This document shows, one piece after another, positions 6,840-12,954 of a DNA stretch of 27,892 nt. Source of the DNA: a virus; the IMG/VR virus record IMGVR_UViG_3300044637_000450, positions 1-27,892 of that record; one strand, 5' to 3'. Below the pieces are notes generated by a model. The model was not told the DNA's origin and made no database searches. It saw nothing but the letters and a program-made list of their open reading frames with translations. Position numbers and translations under genes: made by a program. Position 1 is the first letter of the stretch. Each line of letters starts with the position of its first letter.

Positions 6840-9133
6840 ACCAGTGCGCGTTCACCTGTGAGTGTCCATACGTTCTCCGCTACGCGCTTAAGCGCCAGCA
6901 CCGAATAGCGTGCGAAGCTCTTGAGCGTTTCGCTCGTGTTCACGGTCACTCCTGTCCCTGCGAGAATTGCGATTTGGCCGGTATTGTTTTGCTCGAAGTA
7001 GATTTCCGTATCTGCTGCCCACGTCACGGAGGATTGAGGCGGCACCGTAATCGTGACGGCCGTGGTGCTAGTGGTTTGAATGTAGTCCCCTGCATCGGTC
7101 AACGCCAGTGTGTACGTGGTGCCGCTCTGCGTGCGTACGGTGCTGTAGGAAGTTCCGCCACCACTCGCTGCGATTGTTATGGTGTCGGTAGTCGCATCGG
7201 TGGTAAGCGTGATATTCGTACCTGCTACCAAGGTGAGCGTGTCGGTTTTCGTGTCTGCTGCTACCGTAGTCTGCCCAGATACCGCGAAGTTTGAGAACGC
7301 GTTTTGGTTCACCTCCGCACCCGCCGCGATCCCGTCCAGCTTCGTCTTATCTGCGGAGCTCATAGAGCCCGCGGCGGAGGTTGTAGCGGCTGTAATTGAG
7401 ATAGCCGGGCTTGCTCCACCGCTCGAAACAATGGGGGCCGTACCTGTTACAGAAACTACCGTAGCTCCTGCGCCGATTCCGTCGAGCTTTGTTCCGTCCG
7501 TAGCGATATCCCTTCCATCTACGGTCCCGGTTACCGCGATGTTTCCTACCAGGTCGAGAGCTTCGGTAGGTGTGGTCTTTCCAATTGCTAGACGGTCCGT
7601 AGCCTCATCCCAGCGAAGACCGTTCGTTGAGTCCTCTTCTCCGGCCGTGTTTACGTAAATCAAGAATTGCCCTTCTCCGGCTGGAGCGGGAGCCTTTCCG
7701 ATTTTAGGCGGTGCGGTCCATTTCTGAAGGGAGCTGCTCCACTGAAGGATTGCCCCGTTCGAAGTAGAGGCCGGTATGTAGGTAACGTCCCCGCAGTTCT
7801 CAATCCGGAGCGGCTTGTCTTCCCACTTAGTCGTGGTCGAGTTGTAGACCAGCGCTGAGTTGTTTACTACCCCTCGAATATCTACGTCTGTAAGAGAAGT
7901 AAGGGCAGAGCTAAGAACAAGAACCTGCCTCTGGTACTGCTGTAGCGTAGTGCTCCAAGTAAGAACAATCGGGCTACCTATCCACGACTCCAGCGGGTCG
8001 TAATAAACGTCTGCTAAAGAGTTCAGCGTAAACTGCGGCTGCCATGTACGGATGAAAAGCCTCCCGGTATTTTGCTGAGACCGGATAACGGTAGCAGCGG
8101 CGATACGTGCGTACTTCCCTACCGGCTCCGTGTCTGTGAGCTGTCCGAGCGTCCCACAGTACAGAATCGTTCCTACAGGGTACATATCGGTAGCGATGCC
8201 GCGAAGCTCTCCGTAGGTCCTTGCGTGTCCCGTTCCTCCCGCTGGTATCTGCGCCGTGGTAAGCCCGATGAATACCTTCGGGTCGTCGGTATTTGAGTAC
8301 AGCCCTACCTCTACTTTATCTCCGTGGCTTCCCGTAGCCTTTACTGCCCTTCCCTTGAGGATAGGGCTGGCTGTACCGTTGTAAATCGGAAGGTCGAGAG
8401 CTTTTGGGGCTCCGTTAATCCAGTCCCCGGTTCCCTCGTCGTACACGAGCGAATCGTGGTCTAGAGGGTCCGTGATAACTACGTCTGCGAGGTCGTCGAG
8501 ATTCTCCGCTCCGCCTCCTCCCGTGTCGATAGAGACCACTCCGTTCCCCTCGTCGATGAGGGTTCCGTTCGTGACCTTGATAGTATTCACCGAAAGAACG
8601 TCTACCGTCCCGTTCTGAGTCAGAACCCGGAGCAATCCGCGCCGCTGGTAGACGAACCCGCCTCCCTCCGGCTGAACTCCGTTAATCGGAGCATCGCACG
8701 CAGAGCGATCGTAGGGGAGCGTGATAGAAAGCTCCAGAAGAACGCCCGCGAGTACGTTCGAGTTCGCTTCCTGAAGGGGAGTGACGCTGGCGTTCGCTAT
8801 CTCGTAGTCCTCCGAATCGATAAAGATGTTCTGCCCGTTCGCGATATCTGCGAGGATATCCTCTGCGCATTGTTCCGCGTCGCTTACTACCTCCTTCTGG
8901 CGCTCGTTCTTGTCCTCATAGGCCGAAGGAAGGTCGAAGATATATACCTCGAAGTCGAGAGTCTTGATTGTGTCCTCGTACGTCGCTCCGGTGTAGATGA
9001 GGTGGAGGAGAGGGTATTGGTCGAACTTCTCCAGATCCACATCCTCCGGCCCTCCAAACGAGAAGGAGCGGATGAAGAAGTGGTTATCTGCGAAGTCCTC
9101 GAACCTCTTTACAATTGTGTTTAGTGTAATCAT
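6836..9133 (-). CDS. Tail fibre with tail-terminator-like N-terminal domain
   Basis: This 765-aa protein appears to be two parts. Residues about 1-150 (rich in Asp, Glu and aromatics, with SDAEQCAEDILADIANGQ) resemble a free-standing neck or tail-terminator-like protein of Bacteroidota phages. From about residue 160 it becomes a fibre: low in Lys, rich in Gly, Thr, Val and Asp, with LADV-type repeats and two copies of the phage fibre repeat TKLDGI-GAGA near residues 555 and 602. The C-terminal part is a beta-rich tip domain. It is followed by the LamG gene (ATGA overlap), fitting a fibre plus adhesin pair. The terminator identity is inference; the fibre identity is firmer. Confidence 0.78.
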   Translation of the reverse strand: MITLNTIVKRFEDFADNHFFIRSFSFGGPEDVDLEKFDQYPLLHLIYTGATYEDTIKTLDFEVYIFDLPSAYEDKNERQKEVVSDAEQCAEDILADIANGQNIFIDSEDYEIANASVTPLQEANSNVLAGVLLELSITLPYDRSACDAPINGVQPEGGGFVYQRRGLLRVLTQNGTVDVLSVNTIKVTNGTLIDEGNGVVSIDTGGGGAENLDDLADVVITDPLDHDSLVYDEGTGDWINGAPKALDLPIYNGTASPILKGRAVKATGSHGDKVEVGLYSNTDDPKVFIGLTTAQIPAGGTGHARTYGELRGIATDMYPVGTILYCGTLGQLTDTEPVGKYARIAAATVIRSQQNTGRLFIRTWQPQFTLNSLADVYYDPLESWIGSPIVLTWSTTLQQYQRQVLVLSSALTSLTDVDIRGVVNNSALVYNSTTTKWEDKPLRIENCGDVTYIPASTSNGAILQWSSSLQKWTAPPKIGKAPAPAGEGQFLIYVNTAGEEDSTNGLRWDEATDRLAIGKTTPTEALDLVGNIAVTGTVDGRDIATDGTKLDGIGAGATVVSVTGTAPIVSSGGASPAISITAATTSAAGSMSSADKTKLDGIAAGAEVNQNAFSNFAVSGQTTVAADTKTDTLTLVAGTNITLTTDATTDTITIAASGGGTSYSTVRTQSGTTYTLALTDAGDYIQTTSTTAVTITVPPQSSVTWAADTEIYFEQNNTGQIAILAGTGVTVNTSETLKSFARYSVLALKRVAENVWTLTGERALV

Positions 9134-9803
9134 CGCTTCTTTTGCTCTATAGCTAGGTCTTTGAGGAACGCGAGGTGCTGAAGTACGACGTGAACCGGGA
9201 GCTCCGTGATTTTATCCATTTGGAGAACGTCGTTGTTCGCGAGCGTGTAGAGGATGGGGTACCACTTCCACTTCTCGTAGAATTGAGAACTCCCTCCGTC
9301 ACCTCCAGCAAAGACGCTTGCAAAGTTTGCAGACGTGTTATTCTTGTATTCCAAAAAAAAAGCAGCGCACCTGAAAAGAGGTCGGCCGGCATCCCTTTGA
9401 ACGGCTCCGCGTCCTCTTTGGCCGTGTACTTCTTCAGGCTGTATTCTTTTCCTACGTGGTACTTCATCGGCCGGTAGAGAACCGCCATGATTTTGTGAGC
9501 GTTTGGCCAGAAGTCCTCCTGATAGCTCTCGCAGTCAATCCACTCCCCGGTGGTGAACTCGTCCCAGTCTTTTACGAAGCCATACTTCTTCCCTTCGATT
9601 GTAATCACTTGCTCATGCCGGGCTACTTCGGGGATGTGGTTAATCCTGTTGAGCGCGTCGAGTACGGTTCCCATCGGGAGCTTCAGTACCTCCTCTTTCG
9701 AGAGGCGGCATACGTGGCCGACCTTTTCCAGATCGGGCGCGTTCGACATTAGTACCTGAAGGTCTCCGAGCGTGAGGTCAGCCCAGCGGTAGGGGATGTT
9801 CAT
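9130..9803 (-). CDS. Tail assembly chaperone with -1 frameshift
   Basis: The first frame (9803 down to 9153, 216 codons) is natural for about 150 codons and then becomes Ser/Thr/Arg-rich, like an out-of-frame read. A second frame, one base back, runs from 9354 to 9130 and encodes a normal-looking block (SSQFYEKWKWYPILYTLAN, ending in AIEQKKR). The switch lies at a run of nine T on the minus strand. Slipping back one base there gives a 224-aa protein. Tail-tube assembly chaperones of siphophages often use such a -1 shift (the lambda G/GT pattern), and position before the fibre and tape measure fits. Transcript slippage or a sequencing indel in the homopolymer are alternatives. Confidence 0.72.
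9353..9361 (-). other. Slippery T9 run for -1 frameshift
   Basis: On the minus strand the sequence is CTTTTTTTTTGG. In frame it reads CTT TTT TTT TGG; one base back it reads TTT TTT TTG GAA and joins the downstream frame. This contains the X-XXY-YYZ form with all T. I did not identify a stimulatory pseudoknot. A T9 run can also cause RNA-polymerase slippage. Confidence 0.65.
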
Positions 9804-9904
9804 ACGAGAGAATAACGGAAGAGGGTGGATTCCTCAAAATTAGGCACAAAAAAAGGGGCCGTAGCCCCTTGCGTGTTGCTTGCTTGCATCGATTCACCAA
9901 CCAT
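9800..9904 (-). CDS. Possible 34-codon leader ORF through a terminator
   Basis: An ATG at 9904 is preceded by TCAAACAACA, the same AAC-rich leader found ahead of the genes driven by P1, P2 and P3. The frame stays open for 34 codons, passes through the terminator hairpin at 9848-9870, and its TGA overlaps the ATG of the tail chaperone (ATGA). The product (beginning MVGESMQASNTQ) has no recognised family. The start context and the stop-start overlap argue for translation; the short length and the hairpin inside argue for caution. It could be a regulatory leader rather than a functional protein. Confidence 0.38.
   Translation of the reverse strand: MVGESMQASNTQGATAPFFVPNFEESTLFRYSLV
9848..9870 (-). 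terminator. Hairpin with T7 tract before tail chaperone
   Basis: On the minus strand AAGGGGC-TACG-GCCCCTT forms a 7-bp stem with a UACG loop and is followed by a run of T, the classic Rho-independent layout. It lies about 45 bases upstream of the tail chaperone start, between P3 and the late genes, so late transcription must read through it or start after it. Confidence 0.85.
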
Positions 9905-9916
9905 TGTTGTTTGATG
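9903..9916. repeat. 14-bp motif shared with 19045-19058
   Basis: ATTGTTGTTTGATG on the plus strand here is found on the minus strand at 19045-19058. In both places it abuts a GC-rich hairpin. Its reverse complement (CATCAAACAACAAT) matches the leader motif seen downstream of the promoters. Confidence 0.6.
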
Positions 9917-9918
9917 AA

Positions 9919-9940
9919 GCCCCCGACCGAAGCCGGGGGC
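9919..9940 (-). terminator. UUCG hairpin after the 67-aa gene
   Basis: On the minus strand GCCCCCGGC-TTCG-GTCGGGGGC gives a 9-bp stem with a UUCG loop. The one non-Watson-Crick position is G-U in minus-strand RNA but A-C in plus-strand RNA, which favours function in the minus direction. No T tract follows, so this may be a pause, processing or attenuation site rather than a full terminator. Confidence 0.65.
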
Positions 9941-9959
9941 GGTTTGATATTAGATGCAG

Positions 9960-10163
9960 TTAAATTTCATCCTTTGCAATACTCCAATTTCTACCAATAT
10001 CGTAATGAGCGCAGAATGATTCAAAACAGCCGTTTTCCTTGAGCATTTCAACCCGCAAACCCCAATCGTCTTTAACCTGCCCGATAACCACAAATCGAAC
10101 GTCGTAATTTTTGCAGTCGTTGTAAAGAACTGAAGTGCCGAAGGGAAGGTCTCCAAGTGTCAT
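9960..10163 (-). CDS. 67-aa paralogue heading the late operon
   Basis: This 67-aa protein is a paralogue of the 65-aa protein at 18726-18923: by eye about 34 of 65 positions are identical, including the starts MTLGDLPFGT and MTLGTLPFGT and the block VLYND. It follows promoter P3 and is followed by a UUCG hairpin, exactly the arrangement of the other copy. The function is unknown; the sequence looks like a small beta-rich fold with no Cys cluster or membrane segment. Its GC content (about one third in the sampled line) is far below its paralogue and its neighbours, which suggests it was acquired from another phage rather than duplicated here. The ATG at 10163 is chosen because it aligns with the paralogue start. 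Confidence 0.82.
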   Translation of the reverse strand: MTLGDLPFGTSVLYNDCKNYDVRFVVIGQVKDDWGLRVEMLKENGCFESFCAHYDIGRNWSIAKDEI

Positions 10164-10189
10164 GTTTTCTCGTTGTTTGTTTGACCCCA

Positions 10190-10220
10190 CAAAGATAGGC
10201 AACCTTTCTAAACCTCCAAA
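10190..10220 (-). promoter_or_regulatory. Promoter P3 (Bacteroidota type)
   Basis: TTTG at 10217-10220 and TATCTTTG at 10190-10197, separated by 19 bases, match the Bacteroidota -33 and -7 elements. It lies 20-odd bases after the terminase stop. The leader downstream carries TCAAACAAAC shortly before the ATG at 10163. It is the only strong promoter visible ahead of the late genes. Confidence 0.82.
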
Positions 10221-10241
10221 TATTTTCAGAACTTTTTTTCT

Positions 10242-11387
10242 CTATCCTATCCTATACCTCCCGAAGTTGGGGTTCGACTGGTTGAACATCGCCGCGTACC
10301 TCGCTGCGTCGATAGCGTGGTTAAACGCGTCTACAGGCTCGTTTAGGACCTTCCCGTTCTTGTCTTCCTTCCACTTGTAGTTACGGAGTTCCTTGATGAG
10401 GTTCACGCTCCCAGAGGTCACCGCAAGGGGCCGAGACTGTAGGAATTGAATCCCTGCCCGTACGGAGTCGGGGCCCTTCCTTGCGTGGTGGACGTTGAGC
10501 CCGTACCCGTGGAGCTCGTCGATAGATTTCGGTTCCGCGGAGTCGGCTATCACTTGCGACTTCCCTACCTCGAGGAGCTTCGATATCTCCCGGTTCGAGA
10601 GTCCGGTTCGGTAGAGCACCTCGTCGAGAAGGTACCCGTGTCCATCGGTGTAGACTCCTACCACCGCGGTCGGATCGTTCGTATACCCGAAGTCTAGCCC
10701 GTAGGCTACGAGCTTCCATTCCGGGCCTACGCGGTCTACTGTGGTGTAGTGGGTGAAGACGGTGCTTCGGGATGCTCCTCGCTCTCCGAGTCCATAGACT
10801 CTCCAGAAGTTCTCGTCGGCCACTTGTAGCCGTTCAATTTCGGCGACGAGTTCCGCCGGTAGGAAGGGGTTGTCTCGGTAGGTCGTCTTGAAGAATTGCG
10901 CATCGTCTCGGGGTATTACTTCGTCGTAGATCCAGTGAAACTCGTCCGAAGGGTTGTAGTCGATTATTGCCTTGAGGGTAGTCCGGAGAAGGAGCTGCCT
11001 CCAGTCCTCCAGAGAGACCTCGTTCGCTTCGTTTATGAAAAGGATATCCCGCTTCCTGCCTCTAACCTTTTGGGGCTGGTCTACGGAGATGAACTCCACG
11101 AGATTCCCGAAGAGTAGGTAGGTAGCGTCGCTCTTGTTGTGGAGTTCGGGGTTGTATATCTCCTCGCGTTCGAGGATAGAGAAGAAGTCCCGCATGACGG
11201 AAGCACGCAGAGCCGGGAAGGTCTTCCGGGCTACGGTAACGACGGCTCCCGCGTTTGGGTTCTTGTAGCAGAACTCGATAAGACAAAGGAGTATAGAATA
11301 GGTCTTCCCCGACCGGGTGCCTCCTTGATGTATCTGGATGCGTGAGGTCGAGTTCTTGCAGTCGTAGTAAGACTGTGCAAGGGTCAT
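10242..11387 (-). CDS. terL: Terminase large subunit
   Basis: This 381-aa protein is the DNA-packaging motor. The Walker A motif GGTRSGKT is at residues 22-29 and the Walker B-like DILFINE at 114-120. The nuclease domain follows, with acidic residues in LDFGYTNDPT near Asp232, in VIADS near Asp282 and in DAFNHAID near 353-360. The length is slightly short but complete for compact terminases of this type. It starts in an ATGA overlap with the small subunit and is the last gene before promoter P3. Confidence 0.95.
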   Translation of the reverse strand: MTLAQSYYDCKNSTSRIQIHQGGTRSGKTYSILLCLIEFCYKNPNAGAVVTVARKTFPALRASVMRDFFSILEREEIYNPELHNKSDATYLLFGNLVEFISVDQPQKVRGRKRDILFINEANEVSLEDWRQLLLRTTLKAIIDYNPSDEFHWIYDEVIPRDDAQFFKTTYRDNPFLPAELVAEIERLQVADENFWRVYGLGERGASRSTVFTHYTTVDRVGPEWKLVAYGLDFGYTNDPTAVVGVYTDGHGYLLDEVLYRTGLSNREISKLLEVGKSQVIADSAEPKSIDELHGYGLNVHHARKGPDSVRAGIQFLQSRPLAVTSGSVNLIKELRNYKWKEDKNGKVLNEPVDAFNHAIDAARYAAMFNQSNPNFGRYRIG

Positions 11388-11716
11388 TCCTTAAACCACG
11401 TAAGCGGCCGAGGCTCGTTGATTTCGATTTCTTGGCGTTCTACGTAGCCGCGGTTCTTCCCTTTGGTCTTTAGGAAGAAGATAGTCGCGGCCGGGTTCTT
11501 GTCCTTGATGAGCGCGTGTAGGTGGGATTCTGCGAAGTCGATAGTCCGCTCTTCGATAGCTCGAACCGCCTCCTTGTATTCGGGATCGTCCTTCAGCCAG
11601 TTGTAGTGGGTCTGCCGGCTGATACCTGCTTTCTCGCAAGCTGTAGACACGATGCCGAGTGAACGCTCGAGAGCGTCTAGCATAGTCTTTTTAGGTGTCA
11701 ATTCCGTCAAGCTCAT
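11384..11716 (-). CDS. terS: Terminase small subunit-like HTH protein
   Basis: This 110-aa protein has a helix-turn-helix at about residues 20-45 (SLGIVSTACEKAGISRQTHY) followed by a helical stretch ending in FFLKTKGKNRGYVERQEIE, a pattern usual in small terminase subunits that recognise phage DNA before packaging. It overlaps terL by ATGA and starts in an ATGA overlap with the ParB-like gene. The ATG at 11716 is preferred to the one six codons upstream because of this overlap. Confidence 0.85.
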   Translation of the reverse strand: MSLTELTPKKTMLDALERSLGIVSTACEKAGISRQTHYNWLKDDPEYKEAVRAIEERTIDFAESHLHALIKDKNPAATIFFLKTKGKNRGYVERQEIEINEPRPLTWFKE

Positions 11717-12141
11717 TTCCCACAGGTTTCGCACTTCTCTTTAACGGGCTTTTCTTCTTTTTCCTCCTCTTCCTGCCACACGTCGAGCCCCCATTCTTCA
11801 AGCTGGATGGGGTCCCACGTATTTGCGAGCTCGTCCCAGTCCCATTCTCCGTATCCTACATTGTCCTTTATGATAAACTCCCTCTGCTTGGATTCCTCCC
11901 ATGTAACGACGTAGGCGGCTACTTCCTTGAGCCCTGCCTCCCGGCAGGCTTTGAGCCTCATATTCCCTCCGAGAACTACCCCGTCGGGGTCGCACACGAT
12001 AGGCCGGGCTTCTAGCATCTCCGGGAAGTCCTGAATCGACTGGACCAGCTTCCGGAATTTGTCGTCCTTGATGATTCGCGGGTTGTTCGGGTTGCTCTTG
12101 AGTTGGGAGAGCTTAACCCTTGTCAATCCAGTAGAGTTCAT
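11713..12141 (-). CDS. ParB-like nuclease-domain protein
   Basis: This 142-aa protein matches the ParB/sulfiredoxin fold: a start block VKLSQLKSNPNNPRI, then ARPIVCDPDGVVLGGNMRL, with the GGNxRL motif near residue 65, and EVAAYVVTW. The C-terminal part is very acidic and ends in CETCGK, which could bind a metal if paired. In Bacteroidota phages such proteins often sit just ahead of the terminase genes, sometimes fused to a methylase; here the domain stands alone. It may bind DNA or assist packaging or genome processing (inference). The start at 12141 lies inside the end of the preceding gene. Confidence 0.8.
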   Translation of the reverse strand: MNSTGLTRVKLSQLKSNPNNPRIIKDDKFRKLVQSIQDFPEMLEARPIVCDPDGVVLGGNMRLKACREAGLKEVAAYVVTWEESKQREFIIKDNVGYGEWDWDELANTWDPIQLEEWGLDVWQEEEEKEEKPVKEKCETCGK

Positions 12142-12340
12142 CGTGCTTGATTTTTCCGAGTACGTCGTCTGCGACGGCTTGGAGCCAAAGGTAATCGTAG
12201 TTCGTGGCGTATCTGGTGAAGCACCGTGTGTCCTCGTCGTCTTTGAGGTTGTAGTTCTTCCAGTATTCGATGCGGCGCTCTTTGGCGTAATCACGAATGT
12301 TCTTCGCGATTTCTGCGCGCTCTGCTTTTGTATAGCTCAT
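12113..12340 (-). CDS. Small charged protein, unknown
   Basis: This 75-aa protein is charged and helical at its N-terminus (SYTKAERAEIAKNIRDYAKE) and aromatic-rich later (NYDYLWLQAV). I do not recognise a family. It overlaps the ParB-like gene by 29 bases and its N-terminal codons overlap the end of the preceding small membrane-protein frame. A start ten codons further upstream is possible. Confidence 0.68.
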   Translation of the reverse strand: MSYTKAERAEIAKNIRDYAKERRIEYWKNYNLKDDEDTRCFTRYATNYDYLWLQAVADDVLGKIKHDELYWIDKG

Positions 12341-12431
12341 CTCGTAGGACAAAGAAAAAGAGTGAAACAAAGAGGTACCAGCCGGTGAAGTCGAAGACGC
12401 TCCACGTATCGAGGTAGCCGAGGTAGTTCAT
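12291..12431 (-). CDS. Small membrane protein (46 aa)
   Basis: A 46-codon frame begins in an ATGA overlap with the 88-aa gene. Residues about 12-30 (VFDFTGWYLFVSLFFFVL) are strongly hydrophobic, one transmembrane helix, and the tail is basic, so the C-terminus is probably cytoplasmic. It overlaps the next gene by 50 bases in another frame. No family is recognised. Confidence 0.5.
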   Translation of the reverse strand: MNYLGYLDTWSVFDFTGWYLFVSLFFFVLRDELYKSRARRNREEHS

Positions 12432-12694
12432 TTGAATTCTTTTAAGAGTTTCAATGTTGCTCTCATTGCGTGGGCTTTACGGATGCTGTCGAACCCGGTC
12501 AATGCCTGTAACAGTTCAAGCATATCCGGGGCCGCCGCCATCAGCCGGGCGTTCGCCATCACCGGAAGATCTTCTGATTTTTCGCCGTAATAACCCGGGT
12601 TCATATCATAGGCCTCACCGATGAACCCACCTTTGAATTCTATAGTGCCCAAAGGGGCAACAGTCCACGGGCCGGGTGTGTGCTGGGATTTCAT
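12428..12694 (-). CDS. HTPGPW-type small phage protein
   Basis: This 88-aa protein begins with KSQHTPGPWTV and contains MANARLMAAAPDMLELLQAL, two blocks that together mark a widespread family of small phage and prophage proteins of unknown function. The C-terminus is helical and basic. Its stop overlaps the next frame by ATGA. Confidence 0.82.
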   Translation of the reverse strand: MKSQHTPGPWTVAPLGTIEFKGGFIGEAYDMNPGYYGEKSEDLPVMANARLMAAAPDMLELLQALTGFDSIRKAHAMRATLKLLKEFK

Positions 12695-12696
12695 GT

Positions 12697-12792
12697 TTAA
12701 GGATTGTTGTTCGCTGTTTGGGTGTTGTTTAGGGTCACAGAAGGAAACGCATTTCCCTCTGTGGAATAGTCACCAGCCATAGTCGCAGCCAT
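12697..12792 (-). CDS. Possible 31-aa ORF after the AGDY repeats
   Basis: A 31-codon frame starts within the direct repeats and ends three bases before the HTPGPW gene. The product (MAATMAGDYSTEGNAFPSV and on) shares the AGDY word with the end of the gene upstream because both lie on the same DNA repeat. It is polar with no recognised family, and it may be the remains of a longer reading frame. Weak evidence. Confidence 0.25.
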   Translation of the reverse strand: MAATMAGDYSTEGNAFPSVTLNNTQTANNNP

Positions 12793-12823
12793 AGTCACCA
12801 GCTAGAGTTAATAGTCACCAGCT
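12768..12823 (-). repeat. Direct repeats of GCTGGTGACTAT
   Basis: On the minus strand the 12-base word GCTGGTGACTAT occurs three times, with a fourth shortened copy (GCTGCGACTAT), spread across the last codons of the 48-aa gene and the next 40 bases. The copies encode AGDY in the gene. This looks like slippage or local duplication, perhaps leaving a truncated gene end. Confidence 0.75.
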
Positions 12824-12954
12824 TCTTTCTTTGAGTAGGCAATATCTGCCCTGCCCTCGAGCCAGCCGTTAAAGAACGAAAACCAGTCGAGGCCCTCGTG
12901 GTCTATCTCGTTCCAGCGGTCCCGCGCTCGTCCGATGAGTTCAGTACTGTTCAT
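12808..12954 (-). CDS. Small phage protein with NGWLEGRAD motif (48 aa)
   Basis: This 48-aa protein starts at an ATG that overlaps the end of the methyltransferase gene by 14 bases. The block DWFSFFNGWLEGRADI recalls small phage proteins ending in NGWLEGR. The last codons lie in the direct repeat that continues past the stop. The function is unknown. Confidence 0.65.
   Translation of the reverse strand: MNSTELIGRARDRWNEIDHEGLDWFSFFNGWLEGRADIAYSKKEAGDY

Noticed and set aside
9807-9838. A weak promoter-like pair (TTTG and TATTCTCT, 20 bases apart) before the tail chaperone
   Set aside because: The -7 element matches poorly and lies only a few bases from the ATG at 9803, so transcription would start at or inside the start codon.
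9950-10156. A 68-codon minus-strand frame over the 67-aa paralogue
   Set aside because: It is out of frame with the paralogue at 9960-10163, which is supported by similarity to the 18726-18923 protein.
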